From the NCBI GenBank assembly GCA_965227145.1, contig OZ245730.1, positions 4,898,001 to 4,962,000 of the forward strand: a DNA stretch of 64,000 bases. The letters are read 5' to 3'. Below, in pieces: positions 1-8,353 of the stretch (positions are counted from its first letter, which is position 1; each line of letters starts with the position of its first letter). The notes beneath the pieces are model-generated. The model saw only the letters and a list, made by a program, of their open reading frames with translations. It did not search any database and was not told where the DNA came from. The DNA comes from JACKAQ01 sp965227145 (GTDB lineage: Bacteria; Calditrichota; Calditrichia; RBG-13-44-9; J075). The position numbers were made by a program, and so were the translations under genes.

Positions 1-785
1 AACATTTTTCGCGATTGCAATTTCTGCTCGTACCGGACAACGATCCCATCGTGAAAAACAGTTGGCAATATGCTTCCGGCGGCAGTTACGTGATCAATTC
101 GTATCAGAAACCGGGGCTGTATCTTCAGTCATTGCACAACATGCTCGGCGAAAATGTAATGCGGAACATTCTGCGAACCTATTTTGAGCGCTGGAAATTC
201 CGGCACCCGAAATCGCAGGATTTTGTGGATATCGTCAACGAAATCAGCGGCAAAAACCTGCAGCCATTTTTTGATCAGGCGCTCTACACCACCCGGATTA
301 TGGATTACAGCATCGAGCGAATATTCACCCGGCGACACCGCAGCAACATGGGTTTTGATTACGATTTTCCGACGGCAACCACACCGGTGGATACCGCAAA
401 CGTGGCTGCTGTCGCAGATTCCGGCGATGCGGATGCCACCGTCGCCGAACTGTTTGAGAGCGGTTTTACCGTGCGCCGGCTCGGCGATTTTATTTTTCCG
501 GTAACCATCGAAGTCGTTTTTTCCGACGGCGAAACCATCCGGGAAAATTGGGACGGGGAAGCAGATTGGCAGAAATTCAGCTATATCAAATCTACCGAAA
601 TTGTTTCCGCAACCGTCGATCCCGATCACCATTTGGTAATGGACGTCAATTTTACAAACAACAGCCGGGCGATTGAACCGCGCAACAGCGGTGCGAACAA
701 GCTTTCCGCACGCTGGCTGTTTTGGATGCAGTTTTTGCTGGATCAGCCGGAATTGCTCAACCTGCTGACAATTTTTGCACAATAA
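1..785 (+). CDS. M1-type metallopeptidase, C-terminal part (5' truncated)
   Basis: The frame is open from the first in-frame codon at position 3 to the stop at 785, so the gene begins upstream of the window. The visible part starts near a GGSYVINSYQKPGLYLQSL stretch and continues with the helical segment typical of the region after the zinc site in M1 aminopeptidase-like proteins (a Tyr followed by a Lys-Pro turn, then helices ending in 'FFDQAL'). The zinc motif HExxH would lie upstream and cannot be seen. The later part is a beta-rich tail of the kind found at the end of secreted M1-like proteins. The next gene follows 12 bases downstream and is probably co-transcribed. The family call rests on general resemblance, so it is moderate. 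Confidence 0.6.
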   Translation, partial: HFSRLQFLLVPDNDPIVKNSWQYASGGSYVINSYQKPGLYLQSLHNMLGENVMRNILRTYFERWKFRHPKSQDFVDIVNEISGKNLQPFFDQALYTTRIMDYSIERIFTRRHRSNMGFDYDFPTATTPVDTANVAAVADSGDADATVAELFESGFTVRRLGDFIFPVTIEVVFSDGETIRENWDGEADWQKFSYIKSTEIVSATVDPDHHLVMDVNFTNNSRAIEPRNSGANKLSARWLFWMQFLLDQPELLNLLTIFAQ

Positions 786-797
786 CAGAGAACATTA

Positions 798-1667
798 ATG
801 GTATTCGCGTTTTTACGGACAGGCTTACGGCAAATGTGGCGACACCGGCGGGTGCTGCTGATTTATTATTTATTCAACCTGCTGGCAGGTGTGCTGCTGA
901 CCATTCCGTGGCGCGGCACGTTGAAAGATTTTATCGGCAGCAGCCTGATGGGCGAGTCGCTTGCCGGTAAGCTGGATCCCCATTTTCTCATCGAATTTTT
1001 TAGCAACAACGCAGCCCTCAGCGATATTTTGATGAGCACATTTGTCATCGCCGGGATTATTTATTGGGTGGGCAGCTTGTTTCTCTCCGGCGGTGCGTTT
1101 CACATTTTTGTGCACCACACACAATATGCGCCGATCAATTTTTGGGGCAGCGCCGCCAATAATTTCGGGCGATTTTTGCGGTTATTTTTGTGGATGATTC
1201 CGGTATTTTTGCTGCTGGTCGTTGCGCCTACCGCGGGAATCAGCGGGTTGCAAGATCTCATTTTTGGGGATGACGCTTACGAATCCGTGCTGTATTGGGG
1301 CTCCTGGTTGCGGCTGTTGCTGCGATTTTTGGGAATTGTGTTGTGCTATCTGCTGTTCGATTACGCCCGGATTTACATTGTGCAAACCGGCGAACGCAGC
1401 ACACGGGTGGCGCTTTCGCGCAGCTTTGGGTTTGTTTTTGGCAATTTGCGGCGCACCATCACACTGACGTTTGCGGTGTGGCTGATCGGCATCATTTTGC
1501 TGCTGTTTTACAACCCCTTTTCCAACTGGCTGAGCGATCCCGGCACAATTACCATTACCATTTTATTTCTGATGCAACAGCTATTTATGCTCACCCGAAT
1601 GGCGCTAAAGCTGACCCTTTTTGCCGGAGAGGTCAGCTTGTTTAACGCGTTGTTTTTTAGTAAGTGA
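798..1667 (+). CDS. multi-pass integral membrane protein, function unknown
   Basis: This 289-residue protein is dominated by hydrophobic segments. I count about six likely membrane spans: near residues 15-35, 75-100, 115-150, 170-195, 215-240 and 250-285. There is no signal peptide cleavage site and no catalytic motif that I recognise. The start ATG lies 12 bases after the stop of the peptidase gene, and the two are probably one transcript, so it may serve the same membrane or secretion process. The ribosome-binding site (AGAGAA) is weak. It could be a permease-like or assembly factor; nothing in the sequence decides this. Confidence 0.7.
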   Translation: MVFAFLRTGLRQMWRHRRVLLIYYLFNLLAGVLLTIPWRGTLKDFIGSSLMGESLAGKLDPHFLIEFFSNNAALSDILMSTFVIAGIIYWVGSLFLSGGAFHIFVHHTQYAPINFWGSAANNFGRFLRLFLWMIPVFLLLVVAPTAGISGLQDLIFGDDAYESVLYWGSWLRLLLRFLGIVLCYLLFDYARIYIVQTGERSTRVALSRSFGFVFGNLRRTITLTFAVWLIGIILLLFYNPFSNWLSDPGTITITILFLMQQLFMLTRMALKLTLFAGEVSLFNALFFSK

Positions 1668-1776
1668 CAGCGTTTTTTCCACGGGAACGCAGCGATTTGT
1701 CATTTTCACTATCCAATCTGCAACAAATATCCTCACCGCTAATGCTTTGTTTAATCTGAGCTTACAATCAAAAATC

Positions 1777-2679
1777 TTATTGTTTTGCCAAATCGGTGTG
1801 CACCGGCGGCACGCTTTGCAGATAGAGCCAGATCGCCCGTAACTCATCATCCGTCATATTCCCGACCCAACGCGGCATCGCCGGATTGATCTCCTCTCCG
1901 TTGGGTCGCACGCCATCGCGAACCGCGCTGAAAAAATCCGCTTCGCTCCATTTGCCGATGCCGCTTTCCATATCAGGCGTAAGATTTTGGGACGGCGGCG
2001 TTCCGGGCGGGCCGTGAACCAATCCGCCGGCGAGATCTTCACCGTGGCAGGCGCGACAGATGATGGCTTTGTATTCACCGTATGTCGCGGTTACTTCCGG
2101 CTGAATTTCGTTGGGAATGGCAACGGAATGATCGATGGTATTTGCCGGCAGCAATTCATCGGACAGCCCGCTGATGAGCCGCGCGATGGGACCCATTTCC
2201 CGTTCGGGCAAAACATTATCCACCGGCGGCGTTTGTTTCAGGTATGCGATCAAATCGCCCAGTTCTTTCGCGTTCATTTCCAGATAAAAATTGGAGGGCA
2301 TGATCACAATCGCCTGCCCGTTGGGTTTTACGCCGTGGCGAATGGCGCGCACCCAATCCGCGTCCGAATAACTGTTGCCAATGCCGCCCGCGCCACTCGT
2401 GAGATTCGATGCCGAAATTTTACCCATCGGCGCTTCATCGATAAATACATTACCGGCGAGATTGTTGCCATGGCATTCCACACAACCCATCGTCATTACC
2501 AAATGCTCGCCTCTGGCAACGGCAGCCGAGTCCGTGGGAATAGCGATGGTTTCAACATTTATTTGGTGCGATTTATTGAATTTTGATGTGCCAATCGCGT
2601 ACAAAACCGCAGCAGCAATGAGCAACAGCGCCAACAAACTACCCAATCCAATCCCGGTCCATTTCAATATCTTTTTCAT
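1777..2679 (-). CDS. membrane-anchored diheme cytochrome c
   Basis: A 300-residue protein with an N-terminal membrane anchor (about residues 8-30) and two c-type heme sites: C66-V-E-C69-H70 and C208-R-A-C211-H212. Each heme site starts a cytochrome c domain of about 100-120 residues. Each domain carries a later Met-Pro that can supply the sixth iron ligand (M128 in the first, the 'NPAMPRW' Met in the second). It should act in electron transfer on the periplasmic face of the inner membrane. The start is supported by AAGGAGATC upstream of the ATG. It is divergent from the metallophosphoesterase gene. The partner enzyme is not encoded next to it, so its electron donor and acceptor are unknown. 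Similar diheme proteins occur as alcohol dehydrogenase subunits or free carriers. Confidence 0.9.
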   Translation of the reverse strand: MKKILKWTGIGLGSLLALLLIAAAVLYAIGTSKFNKSHQINVETIAIPTDSAAVARGEHLVMTMGCVECHGNNLAGNVFIDEAPMGKISASNLTSGAGGIGNSYSDADWVRAIRHGVKPNGQAIVIMPSNFYLEMNAKELGDLIAYLKQTPPVDNVLPEREMGPIARLISGLSDELLPANTIDHSVAIPNEIQPEVTATYGEYKAIICRACHGEDLAGGLVHGPPGTPPSQNLTPDMESGIGKWSEADFFSAVRDGVRPNGEEINPAMPRWVGNMTDDELRAIWLYLQSVPPVHTDLAKQ

Positions 2680-3108
2680 TGTTGATCTCCTTTTTTGATC
2701 GTTTTTCCGCTGTCGGTCAATTAATCAAAATGGATGCCAAATCTATCCGCGCAACTCGAACACAACCTTAACCTATTGTTTTATATGAGCTTATTTGCAT
2801 TTGCATTGGAAAATAAAAATGGAAATAATCGCGGCTTGGACTCGACCAAATGGTGCGCAAAAAACCAGGTATTGTTTTTATTGAACTTAGCATCGTCAAA
2901 ATTGTTAACCTTCGGAAAGCTGTGCCAAATTGCGTCGTTTTCGTCGAGCGTGTTGCACTAATTTTTTGAAAAAAAATGCGCTGTTTCTCGAACATTTTTT
3001 GCGGATAGCTGTATATTCAATGAAGATAAAACGCAGATGAAAAATGCGATATCTCATTGAATGGACTGAACTTATTACTGTATTTTTAACGCCAAAAGCC
3101 GCCGCCCA
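2680..3108. other. intergenic region between divergent genes
   Basis: This stretch separates the cytochrome and metallophosphoesterase genes and must hold both promoters. A TATATT box at 3012-3017 with CGAACA at 2989-2994, 17 bases apart, is a possible but weak promoter for the plus-strand gene. Short open frames here lack ribosome-binding sites and look random. I see no RNA gene or repeat. Confidence 0.5.
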
Positions 3109-3966
3109 ATGAAATCCATTTCCCGCAGACAATTTTTGACGAGCATTTTCGCCACCGGCGTTAGCGCAACCGGATACAGCACGTTGGTTGAGCCGCGCTG
3201 GATCGAGATCACCCGGCGCGAAGTGCCGTTGCCGCACCTTTCCCGTCCGGTTCAATTGTTGCATATTTCCGATTTGCACTATTCGCTGGTTGTCTCGCTG
3301 TCTTATCTGGAAAGCGCGGTTGAAATGGTGCTGGCACAGCAACCGGACGTCGTTTGCATCACCGGCGATTTCACTTCCACCTATATTTTCAACGAACGGG
3401 AATACAGCCGGATTCTGCGAAAACTGAGCGACGCCGCACCGGCTTTTGCCTGCTTCGGCAATCACGATGGCGGCAGGTGGGCTGTTCGCCGGGGCGGATA
3501 TTCAACCCCGGAACCGGTGAGAAATGTGCTCAACAACGCCGGAATTACGGTGCTGGAAAACGCGCACGATTCCAGAACCATCAATGATAACCAATTGTTT
3601 TTTATCGGATTATCTGATTGGTGGGCTGATGAAAGTAATCCGCCAAAAGCTTTTGCTCAGCTATCGCCGGAAAGCCATTCTGCACCCAAAATTGTGCTCT
3701 CGCACAATCCGGATACCAAAACGCACATTCAACCGTTTGAGTGGGATTTGCTGCTCTGCGGACATACTCACGGCGGGCAAATTCGCTTTCCGCTGATCGG
3801 TGCACCGTTTGCACCGGTGCGGGACAAACGGTTTGTCGAAGGGCTGCATCGCTGGGAAAATCGCTGGCTGCACATCACCCGCGGCATCGGAAATGTGCGG
3901 GGTATTCGCATCAACTGCCGCCCGGAAATCAGCCTTTTATCACTGGTTCCAACCCCTAATTCCTAA
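3109..3966 (+). CDS. exported metallophosphoesterase, YkuE/YaeI-like
   Basis: This 285-residue protein carries the calcineurin-type metallophosphoesterase motifs in order: D55-L-H57 (in HISDLH), GD87, GNHD (N118, H119), a His in 'SHNPD', and the C-terminal GHTHGG. These bind a dinuclear metal centre and hydrolyse phosphomonoesters or phosphodiesters. The N-terminus has SRRQFL followed by a hydrophobic stretch, which is a Tat-type signal, as in YkuE and YaeI relatives that work on the outer face of the membrane, some on lipid substrates. It stands alone, followed by the HiPIP gene with its own promoter. The exact substrate cannot be told from sequence. Confidence 0.88.
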   Translation: MKSISRRQFLTSIFATGVSATGYSTLVEPRWIEITRREVPLPHLSRPVQLLHISDLHYSLVVSLSYLESAVEMVLAQQPDVVCITGDFTSTYIFNEREYSRILRKLSDAAPAFACFGNHDGGRWAVRRGGYSTPEPVRNVLNNAGITVLENAHDSRTINDNQLFFIGLSDWWADESNPPKAFAQLSPESHSAPKIVLSHNPDTKTHIQPFEWDLLLCGHTHGGQIRFPLIGAPFAPVRDKRFVEGLHRWENRWLHITRGIGNVRGIRINCRPEISLLSLVPTPNS

Positions 3967-3998
3967 CCGTTCTTTTTTGTGAAATCCGCAACTTGCCG

Positions 3999-4027
3999 TT
4001 GACATTAATTACCCGAACGCCTATATT
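3999..4027 (+). promoter_or_regulatory. sigma-70-type promoter of the HiPIP gene
   Basis: TTGACA at 3999-4004, a 17-base spacer, then TATATT at 4022-4027. This is a near-consensus vegetative promoter. The expected start of transcription is near 4034, just inside the palindrome at 4051-4078 or directly before it, and about 115 bases before the HiPIP start codon. Confidence 0.7.
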
Positions 4028-4050
4028 TGCAGTAATAATTCTCATTTAAG

Positions 4051-4078
4051 AATGATTATTGATTTTCTGATAATCATT
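4051..4078. promoter_or_regulatory. Fur-like palindromic operator upstream of the HiPIP gene
   Basis: A perfect inverted repeat, AATGATTAT (4051-4059) and ATAATCATT (4070-4078), separated by 10 bases. The right arm with its flank (GATAATCATT) matches ten bases of the core of the classical Fur box. Further AT-rich half-site-like sequence (AATAATTCTCATT) lies at 4034-4046. It sits directly downstream of a strong promoter, in front of a gene for an iron-sulfur protein. Control by a Fur-family regulator is an inference from sequence and context. Confidence 0.45.
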
Positions 4079-4150
4079 TACATCGAAATAATAAGCAATA
4101 CTGCTTTTTAATTCTAAATCAGACCCATCAACAAAAGGAGCATAGACGCT

Positions 4151-4543
4151 ATGGACAAGTTGACTCGTAAAGAATTTTTACAGCGTCTGGGATTATTAGG
4201 TATTGGTGTTTTAGGCGCAGGAAGCCTGTTAAATTCATGCGGTGGCGGTGGAAATGAAACCGCATCCAAACCGGCTGCAACACCGGAACCGGCACCCGCA
4301 GAGCAGGCTGCCCCGGCAGCAGATCCCTGTGGCGATTTGACGGGATTAACCGAGGCAGAAGTAAATATGCGCGGCACGTTTCAGTATGTTGCCCAATCCA
4401 AAGAAGCTGAAAAATGGTGTCACAATTGCGCATTGTATGTAGAACCGAAAGACGGCGCACAGTGTGGCGGTTGCCAAATTATCAAAGGCCCCATCAATCC
4501 GGATGGCTGGTGCATGCAGTGGGTTGCCAAACAACCGTCGTAA
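4151..4543 (+). CDS. high-potential iron-sulfur protein (HiPIP), probable lipoprotein
   Basis: A 130-residue protein whose C-terminal half matches HiPIP: cluster ligands C90, C93, C108 and C121 with spacing 2, 14 and 12, and the conserved GxINPDGWCMQW end. HiPIPs carry single electrons on one [4Fe-4S] cluster in the periplasm, usually between cytochrome complexes and terminal acceptors. The N-terminus has RKEFLQ and a hydrophobic stretch ending in LLNSC (C30), which reads as a lipobox, followed by a Gly/Pro/Ala linker to about residue 58. An extra Cys, C105, lies within the cluster region. The ribosome-binding site is an AAGGAG, 12 bases upstream. The gene is monocistronic between a strong promoter and a terminator. 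Confidence 0.92.
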   Translation: MDKLTRKEFLQRLGLLGIGVLGAGSLLNSCGGGGNETASKPAATPEPAPAEQAAPAADPCGDLTGLTEAEVNMRGTFQYVAQSKEAEKWCHNCALYVEPKDGAQCGGCQIIKGPINPDGWCMQWVAKQPS

Positions 4544-4568
4544 TTACATTTGAACAGAAGTGGTTTTC

Positions 4569-4604
4569 AAAACGCCTTTCGCAACCGGAAGGCGTTTTTT
4601 TTTT
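4569..4604 (+). terminator. rho-independent terminator after the HiPIP gene
   Basis: Stem AACGCCTT (4571-4578) with AAGGCGTT (4589-4596), extended by A/T pairs, followed by a run of Ts to 4604. Confidence 0.85.
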
Positions 4605-4695
4605 GCCCAAAAATCCAAACTTTTGATTTTCCATTTTAACAGATTGGCTTAAATTGATTTCCTGATATTTCACTGAACTAAAAAGGAGTCAACAT

Positions 4696-5862
4696 ATGTC
4701 CGTCAAAAATTTTCGAACATTCATTGCGGTGATAATTGCGCTACTCGGCTTTCCGTTGTCACATTTGGCTGCACAGGCTGATTCTGCCGGATTCGTTTTC
4801 ACTACCGCAACCCAACTGGATGCGACGCCCATCAAAAACCAATCCAAAACCGGCACCTGCTGGAGTTTTGCAACCAGCTCTTTTCTGGAATCGGAACTGA
4901 TGCGCATGGGCAAAGGCGAGCACGATTTGTCCGAAATGTTTGTGGTTCGCAATATTTATCCGCAAAAAGCGCTGAATTATGTGCAGCGCCACGGTAGCGC
5001 ACAGCTTGGCGCAGGCAGCCTTTCCGGCGATATGATGCGTATCGCCGCAGAATACGGCGTTGTGCCGGAAGCGGTGTATAACGGCAAACAAGCCGGCTAT
5101 TCCGATCACAATCATCAGGAAATGGATGCGGTGTTGAACAGTATGCTGGATGCAATTGTAGCGAACAAAGGCAAACAGCTGAGCAACGTATGGAAAAACG
5201 CGGTTGCAGCGGTGCTGGATGTGTATCTCGGTGAAATTCCGGAAACATTCGAGTATCGCGGGAAAAGCTACACACCCAAATCCTTCGCGGCTGAACTTGG
5301 CTTTAAAACTGCTGATTATATTGAACTTACATCGTTTTCGCACCACCCGTTTTACAGCAAATTTGCCGTCGAAATTCCCGATAACTGGGCGAACAATCTC
5401 TATTTCAACGTGCCGCTGGATGAGCTGATGGAAGCGATGGACAACGCGCTGGAGAACGGTTACACCGTCGGCTGGGATGGCGATGTCAGCGAGAAAACAT
5501 TCAATAATAAAAAAGGCATTGCCATTTTGCCGCTGACCGACTGGAGCGATATGACCGAGAAAGAGCAAAAATCGCTGTTCGATGCGCCGTCGCCGGAAAA
5601 AGATGTGACACAGGCGTTGCGCCAGGAATATTTCGAAAATTACGCAACCACCGATGACCATTTGATGCACATCACCGGCATCACGAAAGATCAGAACGGG
5701 ACCAAATATTACATCACCAAAAATTCCTGGGGAACCAAAGACCGCGGGCACGAGGGTTATGTGTATATGTCCGAATCGTATGTTCGCGCCAAAACCATTT
5801 CGATTATGATGCATCACGATGCGCTGCCAAAATCAATCGGCAAAAAGCTGGCGATGCGCTGA
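4696..5862 (+). CDS. secreted C1B-type cysteine peptidase (aminopeptidase C/bleomycin hydrolase-like)
   Basis: A 388-residue protein with an N-terminal signal peptide (to about residue 27, ending HLAAQA). It has the papain-fold catalytic set of the C1B group: Gln in 'IKNQSKTGTCWSF' with the nucleophile C55, the His in DDHLMH (H322) and the Asn in KNSWGT (N343). Cytosolic bleomycin hydrolases are hexameric aminopeptidases. Secreted C1-like versions of this length are common in Bacteroidota-type bacteria and act in the periplasm or outside. The ribosome-binding site AAAGGAG sits 9 bases upstream of the ATG. The gene stands alone and ends at a strong terminator. Confidence 0.85.
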   Translation: MSVKNFRTFIAVIIALLGFPLSHLAAQADSAGFVFTTATQLDATPIKNQSKTGTCWSFATSSFLESELMRMGKGEHDLSEMFVVRNIYPQKALNYVQRHGSAQLGAGSLSGDMMRIAAEYGVVPEAVYNGKQAGYSDHNHQEMDAVLNSMLDAIVANKGKQLSNVWKNAVAAVLDVYLGEIPETFEYRGKSYTPKSFAAELGFKTADYIELTSFSHHPFYSKFAVEIPDNWANNLYFNVPLDELMEAMDNALENGYTVGWDGDVSEKTFNNKKGIAILPLTDWSDMTEKEQKSLFDAPSPEKDVTQALRQEYFENYATTDDHLMHITGITKDQNGTKYYITKNSWGTKDRGHEGYVYMSESYVRAKTISIMMHHDALPKSIGKKLAMR

Positions 5863-5887
5863 TCCCCTTTACCGATAGTATTTTTTC

Positions 5888-5921
5888 AACGCGCGTTCTT
5901 TTTGGAGCGCGCGTTTTTTTT
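5888..5921 (+). terminator. rho-independent terminator after the C1-type peptidase gene
   Basis: Stem AACGCGCG (5888-5895) with CGCGCGTT (5908-5915), a 12-base loop, then a run of Ts. Confidence 0.85.
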
Positions 5922-6038
5922 AACCTGCCATTTCGTGACGCGATTCACACTAAAATTTTTCAGCTAACGTATTTTCTTCTCCGACTTTTTCGCGGGAAAA
6001 CGGATTTTTCGCACGAGTAACAACAGTGGAGTGTTGAC

Positions 6039-7031
6039 CTGAATTCCGAAAAATATTACCAACTGCTCAATTTTTCGATTCGCCTTTCGGCTGATTCGTC
6101 CGAAATTCTCGGTAAGTTCCGTTCTATTATCGAGGCATTGGGGCTTCCGCATGTGTTTCCCACAGGCTGCAGTTTGCCGTTGCAAATCCATATAAATTCC
6201 CAACTTACGCCCATAAAACCACCGTCCGAAACGTTTCCGGATGCCCGTTTTGATGATATCGACATCTGGCGATTTGCCAATCAAATTTTCATTTATCACC
6301 CGGATGCGCTATTCATTGTCAATTTGCAGGGAAATGCCATCGAGGGCAATGTGGTTGCAAACGGTGCGCAAACAGAAGCCATCGTTTATCAGGATTTGCT
6401 GCTGCTGGCGCTGATGTCGCTGTTGCGCCATCACAATGTTTTTGCGCTGCATGCCGGTTGTGTTACCACCGGAAATCGGGCATGCATGGTGATTGGCGAA
6501 AGCGGTTGCGGTAAATCAACACTGGTGCTGGCGCTGCTTTCGCAGGGTTGGCAATCGGTTTCCGATGATTCCATTTTGCTGCGTTTCAATCCGTTGCAGC
6601 AGATTGTGGCCCATCCGCTCCGCCGTAAATTGCTGGTTTTCCCGGATGTGCTGGCGCATTTCGCCAAAACAAAACTTCGCCTGAACGATGCAAAAACATC
6701 TGTCGATCCGCAGCGAATTAACGGGTATCCCGTTTCCGAGGAATCGACCCCGCAATTGCTGTTGTTCCCCAAAATTGTCGATCAGCCGGAAAGTGAGTTG
6801 GCGCCGATCAATAAATCGGATGCGCTGTATCACTTATTGCGGCAAAGCTCGCTCAACGCGTATGACACTGTGCAGACGCCTGCGCACATGGAATTGCTCA
6901 AAGGACTGGTGCAGCAATCGCGGTGCTACCGGTTTATCGCCGGAAAAGATGTGCTGCTTTCGCCGGCGGATGTTTCGCGTAAACTGTTGGATGCAATGAA
7001 CTTAAATTCCGAACAGCAGGTGGGTTCATGA
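6039..7031 (+). CDS. HPr kinase-like (HprK-related) protein of a peptide-modification cluster
   Basis: The protein has the P-loop GESGCGKST and, about 15 residues later, the SDDSILL segment seen in the C-terminal domain of HPr Ser/Thr kinases and in the HprK-related kinases found in RiPP clusters, where some phosphorylate the precursor peptide. An HAGCV motif precedes the P-loop. The first ATG/GTG/TTG in frame is TTG at 6138, but the reading frame upstream (from 6021) continues with protein-like sequence (NSEKYYQLLNFSIRL). A CTG at 6039 lies 7 bases after GGAG, so a CTG start giving 330 residues is preferred; from 6138 it would be 297. The stop overlaps the next start (ATGA at 7028-7031). It is most likely a peptide or carrier kinase; no HPr substrate is encoded here. 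Confidence 0.75.
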   Translation: MNSEKYYQLLNFSIRLSADSSEILGKFRSIIEALGLPHVFPTGCSLPLQIHINSQLTPIKPPSETFPDARFDDIDIWRFANQIFIYHPDALFIVNLQGNAIEGNVVANGAQTEAIVYQDLLLLALMSLLRHHNVFALHAGCVTTGNRACMVIGESGCGKSTLVLALLSQGWQSVSDDSILLRFNPLQQIVAHPLRRKLLVFPDVLAHFAKTKLRLNDAKTSVDPQRINGYPVSEESTPQLLLFPKIVDQPESELAPINKSDALYHLLRQSSLNAYDTVQTPAHMELLKGLVQQSRCYRFIAGKDVLLSPADVSRKLLDAMNLNSEQQVGS

Positions 7032-8068
7032 ACAACGGCAGCACTTCCCAACGCAGTGGTTCATCCCGGAATCAGCTTGTCAAAATCATTTTTGAACTGA
7101 CCAACTTGTGTAATTTCAGTTGCATCCATTGCATCCGCCATGAGGGTGGGCTAACGCATTATTTATCAACGGAAATCATCGAAAAAGTATTGCGGGAATC
7201 GCAAGCGTATCACAGCGTTAGCCTGGTTTCGTTTACCGGCGGCGAGCCGACCATCCATCCGAAATTTGGCGAAATCGCCCGACTGGTGGCGGATTTCGGC
7301 TATTCGTTTTCTTTTGTCACCAATGCATGGCAATATCAAAAGACGTTTGAGCAGTTGCGTCCTGTGAAATCGGCGATCGGTTTTGTCAATTTCAGTATTG
7401 ATGGCGCAACTGCTGAAACGCACGATACCATCCGCAAACGGAGTGGCTCGTTCCGTAAATTGATGGAAGCCATTTCGCTGTATAAATTCAACGGGATTCC
7501 GGTTCACATCAACATGGTTATCACAAAAACGAATGTTGACGAAATGGAAGCGATGGTTCGGCTGGCAACACAATTGGGTTGTGCCGCTGTGGGTTTTGCC
7601 CATTGCCAACCAACGCCCGATGCTGTGGCTGCAAATATGGTGATGAACATCGCCGAACGCCGGCGGGTGGAATCGGAAATCGCCCAGTTACAGCGGATGT
7701 ATCAGCTCCCGGTGTATCTCGCGGGTGATCATCACAACGATTCACCGTTTTTCCAGTGCGCACAATTGCAGATGCGCGAATTCAACATCGACCATCGCGG
7801 ATGTTTGTCCGCGTGCTGCGTGCTTTCCAATTATCGCGGCGGACTGACGGACAGCGACATCGTTGCCGATTTAAACGAAGTTAGTTTTTACGAAGCGCAC
7901 CTGCGACTGATGGCGAAAATCAACGAAGTGAACGCCGAAAAAATACATCACATCGCTGCCGGAAAAATGGATGCCGCAGATAAATTTATCTGCACGCATT
8001 GCCTGCTTCATTACCAAAAAGTGCCGGATCTGAAAACCATTTTGTTGCCGGAGGTATCGCAGAAATAA
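7028..8068 (+). CDS. radical SAM/SPASM-like peptide-modifying enzyme
   Basis: This 346-residue protein has the radical SAM cluster motif C28-x3-C32-x2-C35 after 'FELTNLCNF', and the GGEP motif at 71-74 that binds S-adenosylmethionine. The C-terminal third holds C185, C193, C244, C259, C263, C264, C322 and C325. This cysteine-rich tail resembles SPASM or twitch domains, which carry extra [4Fe-4S] clusters in enzymes that modify ribosomal peptides. It overlaps the kinase gene by four bases. It is followed after 285 bases by a small peptide gene and later by a PqqD-like carrier. The context points to modification of a peptide, but the reaction (cross-link, epimerisation or other) cannot be read from the sequence. 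Confidence 0.85.
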   Translation: MNNGSTSQRSGSSRNQLVKIIFELTNLCNFSCIHCIRHEGGLTHYLSTEIIEKVLRESQAYHSVSLVSFTGGEPTIHPKFGEIARLVADFGYSFSFVTNAWQYQKTFEQLRPVKSAIGFVNFSIDGATAETHDTIRKRSGSFRKLMEAISLYKFNGIPVHINMVITKTNVDEMEAMVRLATQLGCAAVGFAHCQPTPDAVAANMVMNIAERRRVESEIAQLQRMYQLPVYLAGDHHNDSPFFQCAQLQMREFNIDHRGCLSACCVLSNYRGGLTDSDIVADLNEVSFYEAHLRLMAKINEVNAEKIHHIAAGKMDAADKFICTHCLLHYQKVPDLKTILLPEVSQK

Positions 8069-8353
8069 CGATCCTCGCTTTTGGGAGTGGATTTCCTGAT
8101 CGCAAACCGTTAAAAAGGCAAATTTCATGTGACCGTCGTCAATTTTTTGAAATAGCAATCGCGTGATCTATTTCACACCGGCAATGCATTTTTGTAGGTT
8201 AATTGATCAACCAAAGACCTTTGACATCAGACGGACTCCATTTTTTTTTAATTCAATTCACAACGTCCCAATTTTTTCTGATTTCCGGAATCCGGAGTCT
8301 TATTCGAATACATTTATTTAAAATCCTGTAACTGCTGAACATAAGGACAATCG

